This document shows positions 51,354 through 62,080 of a stretch of DNA of 64,000 nt, piece after piece. This DNA is from Sandaracinobacteroides hominis (GTDB lineage Bacteria > Pseudomonadota > Alphaproteobacteria > Sphingomonadales > Sphingomonadaceae), in the NCBI RefSeq assembly GCF_016464365.1, contig NZ_JADCUC010000001.1, forward strand, positions 1 to 64,000, written 5' to 3'. Each line of letters opens with the position of its first letter. Position 1 is the stretch's first letter. The translations under genes and the position numbers were made by a program. A model generated the notes under the pieces. The model saw nothing but the letters and a program-made list of their open reading frames with translations, was not told the origin of the DNA and made no database searches.

Positions 51354-51911
51354 ATGTTTCGCCGCCTGCTTTTCACGTTTGTTCTGCTTGCGGCAATCCC
51401 GTTGCAGGCCAGCAGCTTCGAGGGCCGCGCTACCCGCGCAGCATTTGAGGGACGCGTTACCCGCGCAGCATTTGAAGGACGCGTTACCCGCGTCAAGGAT
51501 GGAGACTCCCTTCTGGTGTTCCGCCCGGATGTTAAGCGCACCAGCGAAATCCGGCTGGCCGGCATCGATGCGCCGGAATATTCGCAGCCATGGGGCATTC
51601 AGTCGCGGTCGGCGCTGCGGCTGCTGGTGAACGGCAAACAGGTGCGCGTGGAAGTGACGGATCGTGATCGCTACAACCGGGTGGTCGCCCGCGTCTGGGT
51701 AGGCAAGACCTATGTGAACGCCTGGATGACAGAGCAGGGACATGCCTGGGCATTCGATCGCTATATGAAGGACAGCCACATCCGCGCCGGGCAGGACGCC
51801 GCCCGAAAGGCCGGGCGCGGCCTGTGGAAACTGCCGCAGAAGGACCGGGTTCCACCTCCGACATGGCGCCAGATGAACCCCAGAAGCCCGGACGGGAGCC
51901 AGGAGCAATGA
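51354..51911 (+). CDS. Secreted thermonuclease-like (SNase) protein with internal repeats
   Basis: 185 residues from ATG 51354 (AAGGGAAGGG upstream). The signal peptide is MFRRLLFTFVLLAAIPLQA. Three 9-residue repeats (FEGRATRAA, FEGRVTRAA, FEGRVTRVK) follow before the SNase domain: VKDGDSLLV, IRLAGIDAPE, VTDRDRYNRVVARVWVGKTYVNAWM and ARKAGRGLW, with the Asp and Arg residues of staphylococcal nuclease. It would cut extracellular or periplasmic nucleic acid. The repeats come from a 27-bp in-frame amplification. The stop overlaps the HAD gene (ATGA). Confidence 0.85.
   Translation: MFRRLLFTFVLLAAIPLQASSFEGRATRAAFEGRVTRAAFEGRVTRVKDGDSLLVFRPDVKRTSEIRLAGIDAPEYSQPWGIQSRSALRLLVNGKQVRVEVTDRDRYNRVVARVWVGKTYVNAWMTEQGHAWAFDRYMKDSHIRAGQDAARKAGRGLWKLPQKDRVPPPTWRQMNPRSPDGSQEQ
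51417..51497 (+). repeat. 27-bp tandem repeat, three units, inside the nuclease gene
   Basis: Units at 51417-51443, 51444-51470 and 51471-51497, each TTYGARGGNCGCGYTACCCG plus 7 more bases; unit 1 differs from unit 2 at three positions and unit 3 diverges in its last five bases. The period is a multiple of three, so the reading frame is kept. Units 1 and 2 insert two extra copies of the segment that normally begins the SNase domain. Confidence 0.9.
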
Positions 51912-52564
51912 AGCTATCCATCTACGACATGGACTATACCATTATCCGCAAGCCGAGCTGGATGTCGTGGCTCTTCCACTACGCCCGCACCGAAGCGCCC
52001 GCGCGGCTGCTCCTGGCGCCGCTGATGCTGGTGCCTGCGCTTGGCTATGCGCTGCACCTCACCGACCGCAAGGGGCTGAAACAGGCTACACAAGCGCTGA
52101 TGATCGGCCGCCGGAGCCCACGCGAAAAGGTGGAGCGCGCGGCCGACAGCTTTGCCGCCGGCTTCGGCGCGGACAACGAACTGCAGGGCGCGCTGGCCGC
52201 CATCGCCGCCGATCGCACTGCGGGCTTCGAAGTCGCCATTGCCACCGCCAGCTGCCGCCACTACGTCGAAGCCTTGGCCCGGCGCTGGGGCATAGATCGC
52301 ATCGTCGCCACCGAAAACCGCTGGGAAGGCGATTTCCTCACGCCCGAAATCCGCGGCGAGAACTGCTACGATATCGGCAAGCTGCGGATGATCCTCGCAA
52401 GCCTCGACGCCCGGCCCACCCATGTAAAATTCTCGTCGGATCATGTGAGCGACCTGATTGTGCTCGAATGGGCAGACGAACCGGTGGCCGCCAATCCGTC
52501 CGATGCACTCAGGCAGGTTGCGCAGCTGCGCGGCTGGCCCGTTTGCGATTGGGCAAAAGCCTGA
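51908..52564 (+). CDS. HAD-superfamily phosphatase, HAD-IB (SerB-like)
   Basis: 218 residues. Motif I is LSIYDMDYTII (nucleophile Asp and general acid Asp, DxDxT), motif II is EVAIATASCRHYV, motif III likely includes Lys of DIGKLRMIL, and motif IV lies in FSSDHVSDLIVLEWADEPVA. The helical cap follows motif I. HAD-IB members dephosphorylate small metabolites such as phosphoserine; substrate not assigned. It overlaps the nuclease stop by 4 bp, and its last 56 bp overlap the convergent msrQ gene. Confidence 0.82.
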   Translation: MKLSIYDMDYTIIRKPSWMSWLFHYARTEAPARLLLAPLMLVPALGYALHLTDRKGLKQATQALMIGRRSPREKVERAADSFAAGFGADNELQGALAAIAADRTAGFEVAIATASCRHYVEALARRWGIDRIVATENRWEGDFLTPEIRGENCYDIGKLRMILASLDARPTHVKFSSDHVSDLIVLEWADEPVAANPSDALRQVAQLRGWPVCDWAKA

Positions 52565-53198
52565 TCGCCAGCAGCAGCACCAGCACCACCAGATACACCC
52601 ACGGCTCCAGCTGGAAGCCCTTCACCCGCAGGATGAAATGCACCGCCGCCGCAAGGCCGGCCAGATACACCAGCCGGTGCAGCCGCTGCCACGCCCTCCC
52701 GCCCAGCCGCTTGATCGCGGCGCGCGTGCTCGTCAGCGCCAGAGGCAGCATCGACAGCAGCGCCAGCATCCCGAACAGGATGAACTGCCGCTTCGCCACC
52801 TCCTTCAGCAGCAGCGTCAGGCTGAAATCCAGCTCCATCGCCATGTAGAACAGCAAATGCGCCACCGCATAGGCGAAGGCCCACAACCCCAGCATCCGCC
52901 TCAGCGACATCACCGGCGTCCAGCCGCTCAACTTGAAGACCGGCGTAACCGCCAGACAGGCCAGCAGACACCTGAGCGCCGTCAGCCCCAGCAGATTATG
53001 CGTATAGGCGACCGGCTCTGCCGACAGCTGCATCGAGGCCGGATTCAGGAACAGCAAATCCCCCCACGCCCACAACAGCCAAAGCGCCGGCAGCGCCGCC
53101 AATAGATGCACGACGGGCTTCAGCCAGCGCGGAGGGGCATTCAACCGCGCTGCGCTCGAAATCCGCAGCTTGGCAGGTTCTGGCGAATCCAACGCCAC
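52509..53198 (-). CDS. msrQ: MsrQ, haem membrane subunit of the MsrPQ repair system
   Basis: 229 residues from GTG 53198, one base after the msrP stop. About six membrane helices carry the ferric-reductase-like pattern: THNLLGLTALRCLLACLAVT, LRRMLGLWAFAYAVAHLLFY (His), WQRLHRLVYLAGLAAAVHFI (His). It passes electrons from the quinone pool or flavin reductase to periplasmic MsrP. The 3' end overlaps the HAD gene by 56 bp. Confidence 0.93.
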   Translation of the reverse strand: MALDSPEPAKLRISSAARLNAPPRWLKPVVHLLAALPALWLLWAWGDLLFLNPASMQLSAEPVAYTHNLLGLTALRCLLACLAVTPVFKLSGWTPVMSLRRMLGLWAFAYAVAHLLFYMAMELDFSLTLLLKEVAKRQFILFGMLALLSMLPLALTSTRAAIKRLGGRAWQRLHRLVYLAGLAAAVHFILRVKGFQLEPWVYLVVLVLLLAIRLLPNRKRASRAAAQPA

Positions 53199-53199
53199 T

Positions 53200-54126
<927 letters not shown>

Positions 54127-54358
54127 GGCCCGATGTTATACGATGGAACTGAACCGGAAGTTACATCCAAGATGGCGCAGCCCATTAATCTGGTTGCGGC
54201 GGCCAGATAGCGGGGATCCACACCGCGAACCGGCGACCCTGTCACACCAATATGGCACCGCCGTCATCGCCCGCTGGAAATGGGCGCGCATGGGCCCGTT
54301 CGCAGACCCGGCGGTCTGCGCGCTGTTCCGCACCAAGGCTGGCAGCGATGTGGCTGGC

Positions 54359-57314
<2,956 letters not shown>

Positions 57315-57474
57315 CCGGCGTCCGCTACCGCATCCCTTTGCGCTTGCCAAAGCCCGGCGTCTTTACCCGCGCAAAAAAGCGGCGCAGTCTTTCGCCGCCG
57401 CAAATTGGCGAAATCTGCGCAGTCTGCAGCAGCGACCTGCCGCATGACGGCGCCACACAACAGGGGAACACCGA

Positions 57475-58359
57475 ATGGATTTCGTAGTCATGTGGGACAA
57501 GGCGGTGCCGATCATCACGGCTGTCGCCATCAAGGTGGGCGCGGCTTTCGTCCTTTACATGATCGGCCGCTGGCTGATCAGCTTCGCCATCAAGGGCCTT
57601 TCGCGCATCTTAACCGCGCGCAACTTCGATCCCACGCTGCAGCGCTACATCGCCAACATCCTGTCGGTGGTCCTCAACATCCTGCTGGTGGTCGCGATCC
57701 TCGGCTACTTCGGCCTGCAGACGACCAGCTTCGCCGCGCTCCTCGCCGGTGTCGGCCTCGCCATCGGTGCCGCCTGGTCGGGCCTGCTCGGCAATTTCGC
57801 CGCCGGCGCCTTCCTCATCATCTTCCGCCCCTACAAAGTCGGCGACTATGTCGTCGCCGGCGGCGTGGAGGGCACGGTGACGGAAATCGGCATGTTCAAC
57901 ACCATCCTCAACAGTCCCGACAATGTCGTCCATGTGGTCGGCAACTCCAAGGTTTCGACCGACGTCATCAAGAACTACAGCGCCAACCCGCACCGCCGGG
58001 TGGAACGGCAGGCGCAGCTCGCCTTCGGCATCGACCCGCTGGCTGCCATCGAGAAGCTGAAGCCGGCGCTCGCAGCCATTCCCAATGTGCTCGCCGATCC
58101 GGCGCCCACGGTCGAGATCCTCGATTTCAACGAGCGCGGAACCTTGCTGTGCGTCCGTCCGCATTGCCACACAGATCATTATTGGCAGGTCTATTTCGAC
58201 ACCAACAAGGCGATCGCCTCCACCTTCGCCTCGGCCGGCTATCCGCCACCCTATGTCGTCGAACGGGAGGAGCTGATCATGATCGACGGCGCACCCCCGA
58301 AAGTTGCCACGGCAAAGACGGCCGCGAAGCCCGCTGCCAAACCTGCATCAAAAAGCTGA
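57475..58359 (+). CDS. mscS: Small-conductance mechanosensitive channel, MscS family
   Basis: 294 residues: three N-terminal membrane helices, the pore helix (GVGLAIGAAWSGLLGNFAAG followed by AFLIIFRPYKVGD), a beta domain and a C-terminal cytoplasmic domain, ending in a Lys/Ala-rich tail (AKTAAKPAAKPASKS). It releases solutes on osmotic downshock. Single gene, divergent from pab and followed by a strong stem-loop before ahcY. Confidence 0.93.
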   Translation: MDFVVMWDKAVPIITAVAIKVGAAFVLYMIGRWLISFAIKGLSRILTARNFDPTLQRYIANILSVVLNILLVVAILGYFGLQTTSFAALLAGVGLAIGAAWSGLLGNFAAGAFLIIFRPYKVGDYVVAGGVEGTVTEIGMFNTILNSPDNVVHVVGNSKVSTDVIKNYSANPHRRVERQAQLAFGIDPLAAIEKLKPALAAIPNVLADPAPTVEILDFNERGTLLCVRPHCHTDHYWQVYFDTNKAIASTFASAGYPPPYVVEREELIMIDGAPPKVATAKTAAKPAAKPASKS

Positions 58360-58366
58360 AATCCGT

Positions 58367-58398
58367 ATGCGCGAGGTGCCGCTTCGCACCTCGCGCAT
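58367..58398. terminator. 13-bp stem-loop between mscS and ahcY
   Basis: ATGCGCGAGGTGC (58367-58379), loop CGCTTC, GCACCTCGCGCAT (58386-58398): a perfect stem starting 7 bp after the mscS stop. No T tract follows. It separates mscS from the ahcY control region. Confidence 0.65.
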
Positions 58399-58400
58399 CA

Positions 58401-58416
58401 CATAAAGACATAAAGA
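58401..58416 (+). promoter_or_regulatory. Tandem CATAAAGA repeat upstream of ahcY
   Basis: CATAAAGA occurs twice head to tail (58401-58408, 58409-58416), 65 bp before the ahcY start. ATAAAGA-type half-sites are known near methionine-cycle genes of alphaproteobacteria under SAH/SAM-responsive repressors; the match is by memory and by eye only. Confidence 0.4.
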
Positions 58417-58481
58417 AAGTTGCAAGTGTTTGCGCCGACGGCTAAGGCGCAGGCCTGTTTTCCCCATATGAGGAGCCGCCC

Positions 58482-59894
58482 GTGGCCACCGCGCATAAGC
58501 CCGATTTCACCGATTTCGTGATCGCAGACATCGGCCTCGCCGATTTCGGCCGCAAGGAGATCGCCATCGCCGAAACCGAAATGCCCGGCCTGATGGCGCT
58601 CCGCGAAGAGTTCGGCACGACGAAGCCGCTGAAGGGTGCGCGCATCACCGGCTCGCTGCACATGACCATCCAGACGGCCGTGCTGATCGAGACGCTGGCC
58701 GATCTCGGCGCCGAGATCCGCTGGGCCTCGTGCAACATCTTCTCCACCCAGGATCATGCCGCCGCCGCCATCGCCGCGCGCAACATCCCGGTGTTCGCGG
58801 TCAAGGGCGAAACGCTGGAGGAATATTGGGACTATGTCGTCCGCATCTTCGATTGGGGGCAGGACGTCACCTGCAACATGATCCTCGACGACGGCGGCGA
58901 CGCCACCATGTTCGCGCTCTGGGGCGCCCGCGTCGAGGCCGGCGAAACCCTGTTCACCCCCGGCAACGAGGAAGAGGAAATCTTCGCCGCCACGCTGAAG
59001 CGCTTCATCGCCGAACGCCCCGGCTACCTCACGAAGACGGTTGCCGCCATCAAGGGCGTCTCCGAAGAAACCACCACTGGCGTCCACCGCCTCTACGAAC
59101 TGTCGAAGAAGGGCAAGCTTCCGTTCCCGGCGATCAACGTCAACGACAGCGTCACCAAGTCGAAGTTCGACAACCTCTATGGCTGCAAGGAATCGCTGGT
59201 CGACGCCATCCGCCGCGCCACCGACGTCATGCTCGCCGGCAAGGTGGCCTGCGTCGCCGGCTTCGGCGACGTCGGCAAGGGCTCGGCAGCTTCGCTCCGC
59301 AATGGCGGCGCCCGCGTGATCGTCACCGAAATCGATCCGATCTGCGCTCTGCAGGCCGCCATGGAAGGCTATGAAGTCGTCACCATGGAGGATGCCGTCA
59401 CCCGCGCCGACATCTTCGTGACGGCGACCGGCAACGAGGCCGTCATCACCGTCGATCACATGCGCGCGATGAAGAACATGGCGATCGTCTGCAACATCGG
59501 CCACTTCGACTCGGAAATCGAGATCGCCGGCCTCGCCAACATGAAGTGGACCGAGATCAAGCCGCAGGTCGACGAAGTCGAATTTCCCGACGGCAAGAAG
59601 ATCCTGGTCCTGGCCAAGGGCCGCCTCGTGAACCTCGGTTGCGCCACCGGCCACCCCTCGTTCGTGATGTCGTCCAGCTTCACCAACCAGGTGCTTGCCC
59701 AGATCGAGCTTTGGACCGGCGGCGACAAGTACAGGAACGAAGTCTATGTGCTTCCGAAGCACCTTGACGAAAAGGTGGCCGCGCTCCACCTCGAAAAGCT
59801 GGGCGTGAAGCTGACGACGCTGACGCCGAAGCAGGCCGCCTATATCGGCGTTTCGCAGGCCGGGCCGTTCAAGCCCGATCACTACCGTTACTGA
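58482..59894 (+). CDS. ahcY: S-adenosylhomocysteine hydrolase
   Basis: 470 residues from GTG 58482 (GAGGAG lies 7-12 bp upstream). [58 protein letters not shown], the NAD-binding [20 protein letters not shown] and the C-terminal PFKPDHYRY are all diagnostic. It hydrolyses S-adenosylhomocysteine to adenosine and homocysteine, relieving inhibition of methyltransferases. The last bases overlap the presumed tsaE start. Confidence 0.97.
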   Translation: MATAHKPDFTDFVIADIGLADFGRKEIAIAETEMPGLMALREEFGTTKPLKGARITGSLHMTIQTAVLIETLADLGAEIRWASCNIFSTQDHAAAAIAARNIPVFAVKGETLEEYWDYVVRIFDWGQDVTCNMILDDGGDATMFALWGARVEAGETLFTPGNEEEEIFAATLKRFIAERPGYLTKTVAAIKGVSEETTTGVHRLYELSKKGKLPFPAINVNDSVTKSKFDNLYGCKESLVDAIRRATDVMLAGKVACVAGFGDVGKGSAASLRNGGARVIVTEIDPICALQAAMEGYEVVTMEDAVTRADIFVTATGNEAVITVDHMRAMKNMAIVCNIGHFDSEIEIAGLANMKWTEIKPQVDEVEFPDGKKILVLAKGRLVNLGCATGHPSFVMSSSFTNQVLAQIELWTGGDKYRNEVYVLPKHLDEKVAALHLEKLGVKLTTLTPKQAAYIGVSQAGPFKPDHYRY

Positions 59895-60336
59895 GCAGTC
59901 GCTCGAACTCGACGAGGCCGGGCTCCGCGCTATCGGAGCCCGGCTCGCCGCCGTCCTGCAACCGGGCGACGTGATCGCCCTCTCCGGGGATCTGGGCACT
60001 GGCAAGACCACGCTCGCCCGCGCCATCCTCGAAGGATTGCGCCACACCGGCGAAGTCCCCAGCCCCACCTTCACGCTTGTCCAATATTACGACGCGCTCG
60101 ATCCCCCCATCGCCCACGCCGATCTCTATCGGCTCGATACCCCGGCGGAAGCCGAGCCGCTCGCCCTCGATGACTGGCTGGTGGAAGGCGCGCTGCTCGT
60201 CGAATGGCCCGAACGGCTGGGCCGGAATCTCTGGCCCGAGGCACTCTGGCTCCGCCTCGACGGGGCTGGCACCCCAAGCCGGCGCTTGACTTGGCGCGCG
60301 CCCCCGGCTTGGGAAAGCCGATGGCCGCCACGCTGA
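59878..60336 (+). CDS. tsaE: tRNA threonylcarbamoyladenosine biosynthesis ATPase TsaE
   Basis: About 152 residues if started at ATC 59878. Family homology runs from [20 protein letters not shown] through [20 protein letters not shown] (P-loop), [14 protein letters not shown] and [13 protein letters not shown] to [10 protein letters not shown]. The first ordinary start in frame is GTG 59971, which would remove about 30 conserved residues. The frame upstream back to a stop (TGA 59821) contains no ATG, GTG or TTG, hence the proposed rare ATC start overlapping ahcY. TsaE is the ATPase needed for t6A modification of ANN-decoding tRNAs. Confidence 0.8.
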   Translation: MTTVTEQSLELDEAGLRAIGARLAAVLQPGDVIALSGDLGTGKTTLARAILEGLRHTGEVPSPTFTLVQYYDALDPPIAHADLYRLDTPAEAEPLALDDWLVEGALLVEWPERLGRNLWPEALWLRLDGAGTPSRRLTWRAPPAWESRWPPR

Positions 60337-60373
60337 CTTATCGCTTCCGGACGATCTTCCGGACCTGCGCCGC

Positions 60374-61360
60374 ATGATCCCCAGAACCGGCACCACCGAT
60401 TTCCTCGCGGCCTCCGGCTGGGCCGGGGCCGAGGTATCGCCGCTCGCCGGCGATGCCAGCTTCCGCCGCTATTTCCGCGTCACCGACCGCGGCCGCCGCG
60501 CCGTGCTGATGGACGCTCCGCCCGAGCATGAGGATGTGCGCCCCTTCATCAGCGTCGCCGATTTCCTCGTCTCTTCCGGCTTTTCCGCTCCACGGCTCCT
60601 CGCCTCTGACCTCGCACAGGGCTTCCTTCTGATCGAGGATTTCGGCGACCGCCTCGTCGGCCCGGTGCTCTCGGTCGAACAGCATCTGGAGGAGGAGACC
60701 TACGCCACAGCGGTCGATATTCTCGCCCACCTCCAGCGCCTCGTCCCGCCGGATGACCTGCCGCCCTATGATCGCACGGTGCTCGCCCGCGAAGTGATGC
60801 TCTTTCCGGACTGGTATGCGAAGGCCGCCGGGATCCAGGTGGATGCAGACGCCTATCTCGCCGCCTGGGACCATGTGTGGGCTGGCGTGCTGGAGGAAAC
60901 CGAGCGCAACCCGGTCGTAACCTTGCGCGACTATCACGCCGAAAACCTCCTCCTGCTCCCCGATCGCTCCGGCGTGCAAACACTTGGCCTGCTCGATTTC
61001 CAGGACGCACTTGCCGGGCATGCCGCCTATGATCTCGTCTCGCTGCTGCAGGATGCCCGCCGCGACGTTTCGCCAAAGCTGGAGCGAGAGATGCTGAGCC
61101 GCTTTGCCAAGGCTGCGCAAATCGCGGACCCAGTCGCCTTCCGCGCCAGCTATGAAGTGCTCGGCGCCCAGCGCAACGTGAAGATCCTCGGAATCTTCGT
61201 TCGCCTCAGGGATCGCGACGGCCGGGCCGGCTATGTCGAGCGGCTGCCGCGCGTCTGGGGCTACACCGAACGCAACCTTGCCCACCCGGCGCTCGCCCCC
61301 GTGCGCGACTGGTTCGACGCGAACGTCCCATCAAGCCTCCGGGCAGAATGGTGCAAGTGA
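60374..61360 (+). CDS. amgK: Cell-wall-recycling amino sugar kinase AmgK
   Basis: 328 residues, an aminoglycoside-phosphotransferase-fold kinase: GDASFRRYFRV, VLMDAPPEHEDVRPF, FLLIEDFGDR, catalytic LRDYHAENLLLL and LLDFQDALAGHAAYDL. AmgK phosphorylates N-acetylmuramate and N-acetylglucosamine at C1. It overlaps murU by 13 bp; the pair forms the anomeric recycling route that bypasses MurA and confers natural fosfomycin tolerance in other Gram-negatives. Confidence 0.88.
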   Translation: MIPRTGTTDFLAASGWAGAEVSPLAGDASFRRYFRVTDRGRRAVLMDAPPEHEDVRPFISVADFLVSSGFSAPRLLASDLAQGFLLIEDFGDRLVGPVLSVEQHLEEETYATAVDILAHLQRLVPPDDLPPYDRTVLAREVMLFPDWYAKAAGIQVDADAYLAAWDHVWAGVLEETERNPVVTLRDYHAENLLLLPDRSGVQTLGLLDFQDALAGHAAYDLVSLLQDARRDVSPKLEREMLSRFAKAAQIADPVAFRASYEVLGAQRNVKILGIFVRLRDRDGRAGYVERLPRVWGYTERNLAHPALAPVRDWFDANVPSSLRAEWCK

Positions 61361-62079
61361 AGAAGGCAGCTCCCACCTCCGCCATGGTGCTCGCCGCCGG
61401 CCTTGGCCGCCGGATGCGCCCGCTCACCGCGACCCGCCCCAAGCCGCTGGTCGAAGTCGCCGGCCGCTCGCTGCTGGATCGCGCGCTCGACACGCTGAAG
61501 GCTGGCGGCGTCACCGACGTGGTGGTGAACGTCCACTATATGGCTGACAGCGTGGAGGCGCATCTCGCCGCGAGGCCCTCGGGCCTCAACGTGCAGATCT
61601 CTGACGAGCGCGCGCTGCTCCTTGAGACCGGCGGCGGCCTCACCAAGGCGCTGCCGCTGATCAAGACAGACCCCTTCCTCTCGATCAACGCCGACAATAT
61701 CTGGATCGACGGACCGGTCGGCGGTGCCCGGCTGCTGGCTGAACGCTGGGACGACGAGGCGATGGATGCGCTGCTGCTGCTGATCCCGCTCGCCCGCGCC
61801 AATTGCCACGGTGGCCCGGGAGATTTCCACATGGACCCCCTGGGTCGCCTCAGCCGCCGCCGCCCGCCGCGCGTCGCTCCCTTCGTCTACACCGGCCTGC
61901 AAATGCTGTCGAAGCGCCTGTTCGAAGGCGTCGAAGCCACGCCCTTCTCCATGAACAGCCTGTGGGACAAGGCCGCTGCCGAAGGCCGCCTCTACGGCGT
62001 CACCCATCAGGGCCTCTGGTTCGATGTCGGCACAGCCGCCGCCGTCAAGCAGACCGAGGCGCTGCTGGACCGCTTCTGA
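61348..62079 (+). CDS. murU: N-acetylmuramate-1-phosphate uridylyltransferase MurU
   Basis: 243 residues: nucleotidyltransferase signature AMVLAAGLGRRMRPLTATRP, KPLVEVAGRSLLDRALD, LLLETGGGLTKAL and NADNIW. It makes UDP-MurNAc from MurNAc-1-P produced by AmgK, whose gene overlaps it. The stop lies 1 bp before the addB GTG. Confidence 0.9.
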   Translation: MVQVKKAAPTSAMVLAAGLGRRMRPLTATRPKPLVEVAGRSLLDRALDTLKAGGVTDVVVNVHYMADSVEAHLAARPSGLNVQISDERALLLETGGGLTKALPLIKTDPFLSINADNIWIDGPVGGARLLAERWDDEAMDALLLLIPLARANCHGGPGDFHMDPLGRLSRRRPPRVAPFVYTGLQMLSKRLFEGVEATPFSMNSLWDKAAAEGRLYGVTHQGLWFDVGTAAAVKQTEALLDRF

Positions 62080-62080
62080 G

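Noticed and set aside
51417-51497. CRISPR-like short tandem repeats
   Set aside because: Units are contiguous, without spacers, and in frame inside a nuclease gene.
50147-51598. Longer mlaE frame starting upstream at 51598
   Set aside because: The extra 92 codons are antisense to the nuclease repeats; ATG 51322 gives the normal STAS-domain start.
58399-58481. SAH or SAM riboswitch before ahcY
   Set aside because: I could not lay out the conserved core of any known SAM/SAH riboswitch class by eye; only the hairpin and CATAAAGA repeat are visible.
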